From Flavobacteriales bacterium (GTDB lineage Bacteria; Bacteroidota; Bacteroidia; JACJYZ01), in assembly GCA_020635855.1 (NCBI GenBank), contig JACJYZ010000002.1, positions 1,054,001 through 1,118,000 on the forward strand: a stretch of 64,000 bases of DNA, read 5' to 3'. Made by a program: the position numbers and the translations under genes. Positions 52,176 to 61,009 of the stretch are shown one piece after another; the first letter of the stretch is position 1; the number at the start of each line of letters is the position of its first letter. The notes under the pieces were generated by a model. It was not told the DNA's origin and did no database searches. It saw only the letters and a program-made list of their open reading frames with translations.

Positions 52176-52970
52176 TCAATTGTTTGGCCTGATCTCCAGG
52201 TTGAATTGAGGTTCCAGCATGCTTATATACTCGTTGAATTGCCGGAACCCTTTCATCATGTTTTCATTCCGTTCGTAACGTATTTTTTGAAGGTAATTGA
52301 CAAAGCCAGCGGCGTCAAGGTATGGATGGGATGCCTGTGCTACGCTGTTCTCCAGGTGGCTGGTTCCGAAGGCGAAGGCTTCATTCAGTTCTTCGATGTA
52401 TGCATCGGGCAGGTCGGTATTGGAAACCCACGCAGCAAACAGGAAGGGGAGGCCCGTTAGTTCGAACCAGGCCTCTGACAAATCATACCGGTATGCGTAG
52501 CGCTCGTTCAAGGTAAAAGCACGATCACCGATCACCACACCGGCCATTTCGCCATGGATCAGCTCTTCATATCCCTGCGATGCGGGCGCCCACTGCCAGT
52601 TCTTTTTCCAATGCATGGCAGCCAGAACCTTTACCAATCGGATGGATGAAAGGGAATGGTAGTCGAGCAGAACGCTGCGGATTTCTTCCAACGGTACCTG
52701 GCTGAAAAGCATCACGGAATCAACAGGTCCGTAGCCGCCGATCCCGTACCCGGTGATGATGCGGGCGTTGGGTATGCTGTTAATGGCGGCAACGGGTACG
52801 AGTCCTACATTGGCCTCTCCGGAAATCAGTTTCCTGGCACATTCGGAAGGAATATCCAGAGAAACCCGGTGACGGTCCATGACCCCCATATGCTCCATGC
52901 CGTAAATGAAGGGCCGCGTGTTGCCGAATGAAACCGCTGATACCTGCAACGGACCGTTATGTTTTTCCAT
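52176..52970 (-). CDS. mqnA: Chorismate dehydratase (futalosine pathway)
   Basis: 264 residues from ATG 52970, which overlaps the EI24 gene by 14 bases. VSAVSFGNTRPFIYGM, CARKLISGEANVGLVPVAAI, GYGPVDSVMLFSQVP and GVVIGDRAFTLNE match MqnA, a substrate-binding-protein fold that dehydrates chorismate to 3-enolpyruvylbenzoate. The cell therefore probably makes menaquinone by the futalosine route; mqnB-D are not in the window. Confidence 0.9.
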   Translation of the reverse strand: MEKHNGPLQVSAVSFGNTRPFIYGMEHMGVMDRHRVSLDIPSECARKLISGEANVGLVPVAAINSIPNARIITGYGIGGYGPVDSVMLFSQVPLEEIRSVLLDYHSLSSIRLVKVLAAMHWKKNWQWAPASQGYEELIHGEMAGVVIGDRAFTLNERYAYRYDLSEAWFELTGLPFLFAAWVSNTDLPDAYIEELNEAFAFGTSHLENSVAQASHPYLDAAGFVNYLQKIRYERNENMMKGFRQFNEYISMLEPQFNLEIRPNN

Positions 52971-53727
52971 CTGAATTCGGGATTTGGTGGATGGCCAGGG
53001 TGGCTGCAACCACACTGTAGGTGGGAGCAATCATCCAGCCCACCACAGGAATGAGGTACAGGGCGTGAAACCCAAGCCCGTTGGCAATGGCCAGGGGTCT
53101 GTATCTTCTTACATAATCAATGCTTTCTTTGCGATTCAAGCGCTTTCGTTCCAACGAATAGTCGATCATGGAAAAGCCGTAAAAGTAGGCTTCGGTCAGC
53201 AAGAGAAGCACCGGGGCTGCCATGCCCACAAAAGGAATCATCCCCCCGAGATACAGTGCCAGTGTGATCAGCGCTTCCACCAGCAGGTTCCTGATGGCGA
53301 GCAGGGCGCCCCTCCATGCATCCGACATCAACCGGCTCATGCTGAAGGGATAGGAGCGTTCCGTCAGGATCTCATCACATTTCTCCGATAACAGTGCCAG
53401 CAAAGGGGAAAGCAAGATCAGTACCATGTATTTGTAAATGCTGAGGTAGATCATCAGTAAGGCTGCCCTCAGTACAAACCCCGTAAGGAACACCAGGGAA
53501 CCTTTCAGCCATCCGGCCCAGCCCCAGCTGTCCAGATTGGCCCAGGCCCAAAAGGTATCCAGCATGGCAGCCGACCATTGCCACGCTGTCCACGCGAATA
53601 CCGCGAACAAGATAAGGTTGATGATTCCGGGTACCAGCAGGTAGCCCCACAGCCTATGGTTGCGGATGAATTGATGGGCCTCTGCATAGCTGCGAAAGCC
53701 CAGCAGTACCTGGGTGGTGAAGGACAT
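52957..53727 (-). CDS. EI24/CysZ-like inner-membrane protein
   Basis: 256 residues with about five hydrophobic segments. The pattern FRSYAEAHQFIRNHRLWGYL, LGGMIPFVGMAAPVLLLLTE, AYFYGFSMIDYSLERK and a conserved terminal NGLGFHALYLIPVVGWMIAP is that of the EI24 domain, which includes the sulfate-permease-related CysZ. Transport role unknown in this phylum. It overlaps mqnA and is divergent from purB. Confidence 0.85.
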   Translation of the reverse strand: MSFTTQVLLGFRSYAEAHQFIRNHRLWGYLLVPGIINLILFAVFAWTAWQWSAAMLDTFWAWANLDSWGWAGWLKGSLVFLTGFVLRAALLMIYLSIYKYMVLILLSPLLALLSEKCDEILTERSYPFSMSRLMSDAWRGALLAIRNLLVEALITLALYLGGMIPFVGMAAPVLLLLTEAYFYGFSMIDYSLERKRLNRKESIDYVRRYRPLAIANGLGFHALYLIPVVGWMIAPTYSVVAATLAIHQIPNSDGKT

Positions 53728-53831
53728 GCTGCGAAATTAGCGAATTATCCCTTCGGTATGCGGTTTCAGGCCGTTGCCGGTAGCACGGAAATTGTGGAAA
53801 ACTCATGCCTTTACCCTTCCCACGGATTGCT

Positions 53832-53839
53832 TACCTTTG
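53832..53839 (+). promoter_or_regulatory. -7 box TACCTTTG for purB
   Basis: Exact TAnnTTTG match 18 bases before the purB ATG. A TTTA at 53810-53813, 18 bases upstream, may serve as -33. Confidence 0.6.
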
Positions 53840-53857
53840 GACGCCTATCACAATCAC

Positions 53858-55207
53858 ATGGAACTAAACGAGTTGTCAGCAATTTCCCCGGTAGATGGCC
53901 GCTACCGGAGGGTCACCAAAAACCTCGCCGGCTATTTTTCAGAATTCGCATTGATCCGTTACCGGCTGCATGTGGAAGTTGAGTATTTCATCGCATTGTG
54001 TGAACTGCCCCTTCCGCAACTGAAGGGCGTTAAACCTGAGTTGTTCCAACGCATGCGCGACCTGGTCAAGCAGTTCACACCCGAACAGGCACAAGAAGTA
54101 AAGGACATTGAGAAGGTAACCAACCACGACGTGAAGGCGGTCGAGTATTTCCTCAAACAAAGGTTGGAAGCGTGGGGGATCGGTTCCGAAAGGGAGTTCG
54201 TGCATTTCGGACTTACATCCCAGGATATCAACAACACCAGTGTGCCCCTGTCATTGAAAGAGGCCCTTGTGAACGAATTGATGCCCTTGATGCAGGAACT
54301 GGTTGCAGATCTGGCAGGACTCGCTATCCAGTACAAAGATGTTTCCATGCTGGCCAGAACCCATGGCCAACCAGCTTCTCCCACCAAATTAGGTAAAGAA
54401 CTTCAGGTGTTTGTGGAGCGCATGCGCATACAGATGGACGCCATGAACCAGGTGCCTTTCGCCGCCAAGTTCGGCGGAGCCACCGGCAACCTGAACGCGC
54501 ACCATGTGGCCTACCCGGATACCGACTGGCAGACCTTTGCCAGGGGATTTGTGGAGCGCAACCTCGGCCTTACCCGGTCGTTCCCCACCACCCAGATCGA
54601 ACATTACGACCAGCTCGCAGCGCTGTTCGACGCCCTGAAACGCATCTGTGTGATTCTGATTGACCTGTGCCGGGATATGTGGACCTACATCTCCATGGAG
54701 TACTTCCGCCAGAAGATCAAGGAAGGTGAAGTGGGTTCGTCGGCCATGCCACACAAAGTCAATCCCATTGATTTTGAAAACGCAGAAGGTAACCTCGGAA
54801 TCGCCATAGCACTGTGCGAGCACCTGGCGGCCAAACTTCCCGTTTCCCGCCTCCAGCGCGACCTTACCGACAGTACCGTGCTGCGTAACGTGGGCATGCC
54901 GTTCGCACACATGGTCATTGCCCTTCAGTCGACAAGGAAAGGACTGGGGAAACTGTTGCTGAATGAGGCAGCACTCGCCAACGACCTGGAAAACAACTGG
55001 GCTGTGGTGGCCGAAGCCATTCAAACCGTGCTGCGTCGTGAAGGGTTTGATCAACCTTATGAAGCCCTCAAAGCACTTACACGCACCAACGAAAAGATCG
55101 ACCGCAAAGCCATTCATGCTTTCATTGAACAGCTGAAGGTAACTGAAGCGGTGAAAGAGGAACTCAAAACCATTACACCCGCCAACTATACCGGGGTCAG
55201 TTCATAA
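53858..55207 (+). CDS. purB: Adenylosuccinate lyase
   Basis: 449 residues from ATG 53858, chosen from the promoter and the MELNELSAISPVDGRY opening. The fumarase-superfamily signature GSSAMPHKVNPIDFENAEGN is intact, as are HFGLTSQDINNT and ARTHGQPASPTKLGKE. It acts twice in purine synthesis, releasing fumarate from SAICAR and adenylosuccinate. It resembles the long PurB subtype of gamma-proteobacteria and Bacteroidota. Confidence 0.96.
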   Translation: MELNELSAISPVDGRYRRVTKNLAGYFSEFALIRYRLHVEVEYFIALCELPLPQLKGVKPELFQRMRDLVKQFTPEQAQEVKDIEKVTNHDVKAVEYFLKQRLEAWGIGSEREFVHFGLTSQDINNTSVPLSLKEALVNELMPLMQELVADLAGLAIQYKDVSMLARTHGQPASPTKLGKELQVFVERMRIQMDAMNQVPFAAKFGGATGNLNAHHVAYPDTDWQTFARGFVERNLGLTRSFPTTQIEHYDQLAALFDALKRICVILIDLCRDMWTYISMEYFRQKIKEGEVGSSAMPHKVNPIDFENAEGNLGIAIALCEHLAAKLPVSRLQRDLTDSTVLRNVGMPFAHMVIALQSTRKGLGKLLLNEAALANDLENNWAVVAEAIQTVLRREGFDQPYEALKALTRTNEKIDRKAIHAFIEQLKVTEAVKEELKTITPANYTGVSS

Positions 55208-55230
55208 AACCACCCAACAACACCATCGCC

Positions 55231-55581
55231 ATGAAACCCATCCTCGCCGTTTTCCTTTGTGCGTTGTGCATGCTGATCTCCGGCACTGCCTTTGCGCAAC
55301 AGGCCAACAACCCTAAGAATTTCGAATTGGTTATCAAGGCCACCCAAACCGAGCAGGAGATCAAGGATATCCAGCAAGATCTGAAACGCAGGCTCATCAC
55401 CCTTGAAATCGAAGAGCTGAAGTACAATGTGTTCGGTCGCATCAAGATACTCAAAGGTTCCATCACCTTTAATGATGGTGCTACCGGCCAGTTCCATTCC
55501 GAAAACTTCCGGCAACTGAAGATCCTCCGCCAGTATAACAACAGCGGTAGGGCCGGTAATATCAGCATCACCATCAAGTAG
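55231..55581 (+). CDS. Small secreted protein of unknown function
   Basis: 116 residues. A clean signal peptide (MKPILAVFLCALCMLISGTA, cleavage after FAQ) precedes about 93 mature residues: ELVIKATQTEQEIKDIQQDL, a basic-acidic helix, then beta strands NVFGRIKILKGSITFNDGA. The helix-plus-strand order is reminiscent of the repeated tail domains of Bacteroidota M56/BlaR1-like membrane peptidases, but this is a memory-based likeness only. It follows purB by 23 bases and may share its transcript. Confidence 0.7.
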   Translation: MKPILAVFLCALCMLISGTAFAQQANNPKNFELVIKATQTEQEIKDIQQDLKRRLITLEIEELKYNVFGRIKILKGSITFNDGATGQFHSENFRQLKILRQYNNSGRAGNISITIK

Positions 55582-55605
55582 TATACGACCGCACGTTTGC
55601 CAGTT

Positions 55606-56478
55606 TTGAAAGTTGTCGGCTTTTCATTCATTCGCAATGCCATCCGGTATGACTACCCGGTGGTGGAGTCCCTGCGTTCCATATTGCCTGTATGCGATGA
55701 AGTGATTGTTGCCGTGGGAAAATCTGAAGACGATACGCTGGCCCTGGTACAGTCCATCGCTCCGGATAAGATCCGCATCATCGAAACCGAATGGGACGAT
55801 TCCCTCAGAGAAGGTGGAAGGGTGCTCGCGGAAGAAACGAACAAGGCACTGCGTGCTGTTCGCACCGATGCCGACTGGGCCCTGTACATTCAGGCCGATG
55901 AAGTACTTCCCGAATCAAGCCACCGGCCGTTGCGTGCCGCCATGGAACAATGGAAGGATGACAAACGGGTGGAAGGACTCCTGTTTGACTACGTTCATTT
56001 TTATGGTTCTTACGATTATGTAGGCGATTCCAGGCGCTGGTACCGCCGTGAGGTGCGTGCCGTACGCCCCGATCCCGCCGTGTATTCCTACCGCGATGCA
56101 CAGGGCTTCCGAAAAGACGGAAGGTCTTTGTATGTGAAGCCGGCGAATGCCACCATGTATCACTACGGTTGGGTGCGCCCCCCGGAGGTGCAGCAACAAC
56201 GACAGGAAGCTTTCCATGCATTGTGGCATGATGACAATTGGGTGGAATCCAACGTGAAGATCTACGATAGTTTCGATTATTCCCGGATCGATTCCCTGGC
56301 CCGTTTTGAAGGACAACATCCGGAGGTGATGGAAGACCGCATCCGTCGCATGAACTGGTCTTTTGCCTTCGACCCTTCGTCACGTAAACTTTCTTTCAAA
56401 ACCCGCGTGCTCGGGTGGATTGAACGGATAACCGGATGGCGGGTGGGAGAGTACCGCAACTACAAGCTCATCCGTTGA
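55606..56478 (+). CDS. Glycosyltransferase family 2 protein
   Basis: 290 residues from a TTG at 55606 (MKVVGFSFIRNAIRYDYPVV after initiation); an in-frame TTG at 55597 is possible. The GT-A core has CDEVIVAVGKSEDDT, the acidic motif WALYIQADEVLPES where a D-x-D is usual, and a C-terminal YHYGWVRPPE. This subgroup (WaaE/KdtX-like) acts on lipopolysaccharide core or glycolipids. It lies 40 kb from the polysaccharide cluster, so it may serve another glycan. Two genes away is a putative secreted protease. Confidence 0.8.
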   Translation: MKVVGFSFIRNAIRYDYPVVESLRSILPVCDEVIVAVGKSEDDTLALVQSIAPDKIRIIETEWDDSLREGGRVLAEETNKALRAVRTDADWALYIQADEVLPESSHRPLRAAMEQWKDDKRVEGLLFDYVHFYGSYDYVGDSRRWYRREVRAVRPDPAVYSYRDAQGFRKDGRSLYVKPANATMYHYGWVRPPEVQQQRQEAFHALWHDDNWVESNVKIYDSFDYSRIDSLARFEGQHPEVMEDRIRRMNWSFAFDPSSRKLSFKTRVLGWIERITGWRVGEYRNYKLIR

Positions 56479-56502
56479 TCTGACTCCGGCTGAATCAGAT
56501 AC

Positions 56503-56533
56503 TTTGGAATCTGGTCCAAATTCGTAACCTTTG
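56503..56533 (+). promoter_or_regulatory. Promoter of the Tricorn-like gene (TTTG, 18 bases, TAACCTTTG)
   Basis: TTTG at 56503-56506 and TAACCTTTG at 56525-56533, 18 bases apart; the -7 box has one extra base relative to TAnnTTTG. The ATG is 36 bases downstream. Confidence 0.5.
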
Positions 56534-56569
56534 GGCAGCCAATAAAAAAATCCATCCGACTTGCATTCT

Positions 56570-59500
56570 ATGAGAAACATCCTCCTCGTTATTGTCTGCA
56601 GCCTCTTTTGCGCAGGTGCATTTGCCCAGGATACCGATTCTACCTGGTACCGTTACCCCGCTGTATCACCCGACGGAAGTACCATCGCCTTCTGCCACGG
56701 CGGCGATATCTACACCGTTCCTGTGGCCGGCGGCGTAGCCCGTGTGTTGACATTGCATGAGGCCCATGACTTCATGCCCGTGTGGTCACCCGACGGAAAA
56801 ACCATCGCCTTTGCATCCGACCGCTATGGCAACTACGATGTGTTCACCATACCTGCATCCGGCGGAAAACCCACGCGTCTGACCTATTATTCGTCCAACG
56901 ACCTTCCCAGCGATTTCACCCCGGAAGGAGATAAAGTGCTGTTCTCGTCACGGCGTACCGATGATCCCGGTTCATCTCAGTTCCCTTCCTGGGGATTCCC
57001 GCAATTGTACGAAGTACCCGTTGCCGGTGGAATGCCCGTCATGATCCTGACGACCCCCGCGCTGAATGCACGCTACCATAAGTCGGGAAAGATGATCTTG
57101 TATGATGACCTGAAAGGTGTTGAAGACCTTTGGAGGAAACACCAGACTTCTTCCGTAGCCCATGATATATGGGTGCTGGATGTGGAGAACAAACGACACC
57201 GGCAGCTTACCACATATGAAGGTGAAGACCGCAACGCCGTGTGGGCGCCCAATGAACAGGAGATTTTTTACCTCAGCGAGAAAAGCGGATCGTTCAATGT
57301 GTGGAAGTTTCCCCTCTTGGATCCCAGCCAGGTTACCCAGGTGACCAATCATAAAAATCACCCGGTACGCAACCTGTCTATCGCTTCGAACGGACTTATG
57401 TGCTACAGTTACCATGGAAGTATCTATACTGTTCGCGATGGAGAGCAGCCTGTCAAGGTTTCCATTCAGGTTCGCAACGATGGACGGGACCTGGAGCGGA
57501 AGTTCGAACCGCTCGGATCGGAAGTATCCGAGATGGACGTGTCACCCGACGGCAAAGAGATCGCATTCATCAATAGAGGGGAAGTGTTCGTGACATCTGT
57601 TGATCATCGCATCACCAAACGCATCACCAACACCCCGGAGATGGAACGCTCTGTGAGTTTCAGTCCGGATGGCAAAAGCCTCCTTTATGCAGCCGAACGC
57701 AACGGCAGCTGGAATATTTATCAAACCAAAATGGTCAGGGAAGATGAGAAGTACTTCTACCAGGCCACTGTGCTGAAAGAGACACCCCTGGTGGAAGGCC
57801 CGGAAGAAGCGTTTCAACCGCAGTGGGCGCCAGATGGAAAAGAGATTGCATACCTGGAGGAAAGAACCACCCTGAAGATACTCACCCTTGCCACCCGTCG
57901 TACACGCGTGGCCATGTCGGGAGATCATACCTACAGTTACATCGATGGCGATCAGTACTTTCAATGGTCACCCGATGGGAAATGGTTACTGGTGAGCTTT
58001 TTCGACCGTGAAAGATGGGACGGGGAAGTCGGACTGGTCAGTGCGGCCGGCGACGGCAAAGTGGTGAACCTAACCAACAGCGGATATAATGATTATCATC
58101 CCAAATGGATATTGGACGGGAAAGCGATGATCTGGTACACCGACCGCAACGGCAATTTCCGGCACAGCGGTTCCGGTTCCGAAGACGATGTAGAGGCCAT
58201 GTATTTCACCCGCGAAGCCTTTGACCGCGCCAATCTGTCGGAGGTTGAATGGGAGTTGTTGAAGGAGGAGGAAAAGGATCATAAAAAGAGCGAAGGGGGG
58301 TATGTGCCTCCCATTAAGATCGATCTGAACGGCATCGAACGCCGCACAAAACAACTGACGCCCCATGCCAGCTGGCTGGCAGATGCCGTTGTGAGCGATG
58401 ATGGCGGGACGCTTTACTACATGGCCAAATCCGACAATGAAGGATATGACATCTGGAGCCGCAACCTCTACAAGGATGAAATCAAATCGTTGGCCAATGT
58501 GGGTGGGATGGGTACCCTTACCCTAAGCAAAGACGGCAAAACCCTGTTCGTGATATCCGATGATAAAATGTATACAGTGGAAACATCCGGCGGAAAGAAA
58601 AGTGCCATCTCGTTCTCAGCGGAAATGGAAGTGGATGAAGCCGCAGAACGCAAGTACTTCCTCGAACATATGTGGCGGCAGGCGCTGAAGAAATTTTATA
58701 AGGTGGATATGCAAGGTGTGGACTGGGCCTTTTACCTGAAAGAATATGAAAGGGTGCTTCCTGATGTAAACAACCTCCGCGATTTTTCCGAGCTCGCCAG
58801 TGAAATGCTGGGTGAACTGAATGCCTCCCATACCGGTGCTAAGTACCGCGGCAAAACACCGGAAGGATCGGATGAAACGGCATCGCTCGGACTGATGTAC
58901 GATCGGGGTTATGTGGGTGCCGGCCTGAAAGTATCCGAGGTATTGCCGGGTGGTCCGCTCGACCTCGCGGCATCCAGGGTGAAACGCGGCGTGGTTATTG
59001 AAAAGATCGATGGCGAACAGCTGACCATGACCAACAACCCCTATGAACTGCTGAACCACAAATCAGGTAAGTATGTGTTGTTGTCACTTTACGACCCCGC
59101 CTCCCGCGGTCGCTGGGAAGAAAGGGTGAAGGCTACATCCGTGGGTGATGAAGGCAACATGCTATACGAACGATGGGTGAAAGGCCGTGAGGATGAAACC
59201 GAACGCCTGTCCGGAGGCCGCCTGGGATATGTGCATGTAAGGGGTATGAACGACAAGAGTTATCGGGAAGTGTATGACAAAGCCATGGGCAAGTACTTCG
59301 ACAAGGAAGCGCTTGTAGTGGATACACGCTTCAACGGCGGAGGCAACCTGCACGATCAGCTGTGTGTGTTCCTGAGCGGCAAGAAATACTTCACCACATT
59401 CCCACGCGGACAGGTGCTGGGCATTCGTCCGGATACCCGGTGGACCAAACCTTCGGTGGTGCTGATGTGCGAAACCAACTATTCGGATGCACATATCTTT

Positions 59501-59773
59501 CCATATGCCTACAAGGAACTCAACATCGGCAAACTCATCGGGATGCCCGTTCCGGGAACCGGCACCTCGGTGTGGTGGGAGCGCCTTTATATAGGTATCG
59601 TATTCGGTATTCCTGAGGTAGGCTACATGGGCCTTGATGGTACACTGTTGGAAAACCAGGAACTGCAACCCGACATCAAGGTGAAGAACGAGTACGAGCA
59701 GGTAGCAGTCGGTAAAGACCAGCAGTTGGAACGAGCTGTGAAGGAGTTGCTCGACGAGCTCGGTAAGAAGTAA
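56570..59773 (+). CDS. Secreted Tricorn-like serine protease (S41)
   Basis: 1067 residues. Signal peptide (NILLVIVCSLFCAGAFAQ), then PD40/WD40-like propeller repeats (SPDGSTIAFCHGGDIYTV, SPDGKTIAFASDRYGNYDV and more) to about 600, then a mixed region, a PDZ-like stretch (MYDRGYVGAGLKVSEVLPGG) and a C-terminal S41 core. Residues matching the Tricorn active site are S753-H754 in ELNASHTG, Ser972 in CETNYSDAHIFPYA and Glu1028 in TLLENQELQPD. Tricorn trims peptides made by the proteasome; here export to the periplasm or surface suggests degradation of external peptides. It is convergent with the decarboxylase gene. Confidence 0.9.
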   Translation: MRNILLVIVCSLFCAGAFAQDTDSTWYRYPAVSPDGSTIAFCHGGDIYTVPVAGGVARVLTLHEAHDFMPVWSPDGKTIAFASDRYGNYDVFTIPASGGKPTRLTYYSSNDLPSDFTPEGDKVLFSSRRTDDPGSSQFPSWGFPQLYEVPVAGGMPVMILTTPALNARYHKSGKMILYDDLKGVEDLWRKHQTSSVAHDIWVLDVENKRHRQLTTYEGEDRNAVWAPNEQEIFYLSEKSGSFNVWKFPLLDPSQVTQVTNHKNHPVRNLSIASNGLMCYSYHGSIYTVRDGEQPVKVSIQVRNDGRDLERKFEPLGSEVSEMDVSPDGKEIAFINRGEVFVTSVDHRITKRITNTPEMERSVSFSPDGKSLLYAAERNGSWNIYQTKMVREDEKYFYQATVLKETPLVEGPEEAFQPQWAPDGKEIAYLEERTTLKILTLATRRTRVAMSGDHTYSYIDGDQYFQWSPDGKWLLVSFFDRERWDGEVGLVSAAGDGKVVNLTNSGYNDYHPKWILDGKAMIWYTDRNGNFRHSGSGSEDDVEAMYFTREAFDRANLSEVEWELLKEEEKDHKKSEGGYVPPIKIDLNGIERRTKQLTPHASWLADAVVSDDGGTLYYMAKSDNEGYDIWSRNLYKDEIKSLANVGGMGTLTLSKDGKTLFVISDDKMYTVETSGGKKSAISFSAEMEVDEAAERKYFLEHMWRQALKKFYKVDMQGVDWAFYLKEYERVLPDVNNLRDFSELASEMLGELNASHTGAKYRGKTPEGSDETASLGLMYDRGYVGAGLKVSEVLPGGPLDLAASRVKRGVVIEKIDGEQLTMTNNPYELLNHKSGKYVLLSLYDPASRGRWEERVKATSVGDEGNMLYERWVKGREDETERLSGGRLGYVHVRGMNDKSYREVYDKAMGKYFDKEALVVDTRFNGGGNLHDQLCVFLSGKKYFTTFPRGQVLGIRPDTRWTKPSVVLMCETNYSDAHIFPYAYKELNIGKLIGMPVPGTGTSVWWERLYIGIVFGIPEVGYMGLDGTLLENQELQPDIKVKNEYEQVAVGKDQQLERAVKELLDELGKK

Positions 59774-59779
59774 CCGGAC

Positions 59780-61000
59780 TTAGTGAACGCTGGCCAGGAA
59801 GCGGTCCAGCATACCCTGGGTCACGTGGTCCATCACCACGATCTTCCACCAGTTGGGCTCGCCCTCATGGGTGTCGGGTACCAGCACAAATTTTTCTGCC
59901 ACTTTGTGCGAGATTGCATTCCCACGGATGGTAACGATGTTCATGTGGGGATGACGGTAATACGCGATGCCTTTTTTGTCCAGCGTTTCACACAAACGGT
60001 CGGTGCGGGCGATGAGCTTGCGCACCTTGCTTTTCCATCCGTCCGACCCGTGCGTACGAAGGATCATCCAGATCGCTATGGCATTTGCACCGGAGCGGGA
60101 TCCGCTGAGGGTGTAGTCGTTTCCATGTACGTAGCGTGCCTCTTTGGTCATCGCATATTGCATCCATCCTTTCCTGATCAGAAAGATGCCGGTACCGTAA
60201 GGCGCCTGCAGCATCTTATGTGCATCCATGGTAAAAGAGGTGATATGCGGGTTCTTGAAGGTATAGCGTTCATCGCCCGATGAGAACGGGTAGATGAAGC
60301 CGCCGAACGCGCCGTCCACATGCAGCATGAAGGGGAGCGGTTGTGCATCCAGCACCGCCGTCACCTCGTCAATCGGATCCACCGAACCGAACATGGTGGT
60401 GGACATGTTCATCACCACAATCAGGTACTTGATCCCGCTCTTTGCTGCGTCGCCGAGTTGTTGCTTCAGGGCATCTGTTTTGATGAGGCGGGTGCTGTCA
60501 TCCACCTCCATCACCAGTTGTTTCAGGCAAAGCAGGTTGCAGCCTTTCGGCATGGAGTAGTGGCTGTCTTGCGAATACACCACGGCGATTTCATCCGGCC
60601 GAGCGCTGTGCTTCTCCATATAATAGTTGCGGTAGATCCAAAGCGCCATGATGTTGGCCTCGGTTCCACCTGCCGCTACATACCCGTCCTGCTGTCCGCT
60701 TTCTCCACCCAGGATCTCTTCCGCGCATAGGGCGATGGCTTCCCTTTCCAGCTCCTGCGTTCCCTTGAACGCTTCTTCGGATTGGGTCACCGTATGGCAT
60801 CCGATGTGGTTGGGGTTGGAGTTGAGGGCCCGCATGTACGGGGCGTCATCCAGGAACGGAGCGTCGGGGTAAAACTCTTCGGGGTCAAGAAAAGAGGCGG
60901 GGAGTCCCAGCACATCGCGTTGCCGGAAATCCAGGTTTTGATTCAGGGCCTGGAAAACCCGGTCCCTGATTTTGCTGTGTGAATAAGCTTCCCAATACAT
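59780..61000 (-). CDS. Group II PLP-dependent amino acid decarboxylase
   Basis: 406 residues. The PLP lysine is Lys262 in FTMDAHKMLQAPYGTG. Asp229 in LHVDGAFGG contacts the pyridine nitrogen, and His147 in YSQDSHYSM stacks on the cofactor. GYVAAGGTEANIMALW is the phosphate-binding loop. Glutamate, aspartate, histidine, tyrosine and sphingosine-phosphate-like enzymes share this fold; the length and the aspartate-containing motifs are closest to archaeal/bacterial tyrosine/aspartate types, but the substrate is not decidable. It may be co-transcribed with the LutA-like gene nine bases upstream. Confidence 0.85.
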   Translation of the reverse strand: MYWEAYSHSKIRDRVFQALNQNLDFRQRDVLGLPASFLDPEEFYPDAPFLDDAPYMRALNSNPNHIGCHTVTQSEEAFKGTQELEREAIALCAEEILGGESGQQDGYVAAGGTEANIMALWIYRNYYMEKHSARPDEIAVVYSQDSHYSMPKGCNLLCLKQLVMEVDDSTRLIKTDALKQQLGDAAKSGIKYLIVVMNMSTTMFGSVDPIDEVTAVLDAQPLPFMLHVDGAFGGFIYPFSSGDERYTFKNPHITSFTMDAHKMLQAPYGTGIFLIRKGWMQYAMTKEARYVHGNDYTLSGSRSGANAIAIWMILRTHGSDGWKSKVRKLIARTDRLCETLDKKGIAYYRHPHMNIVTIRGNAISHKVAEKFVLVPDTHEGEPNWWKIVVMDHVTQGMLDRFLASVH

Positions 61001-61009
61001 AATATGAAA

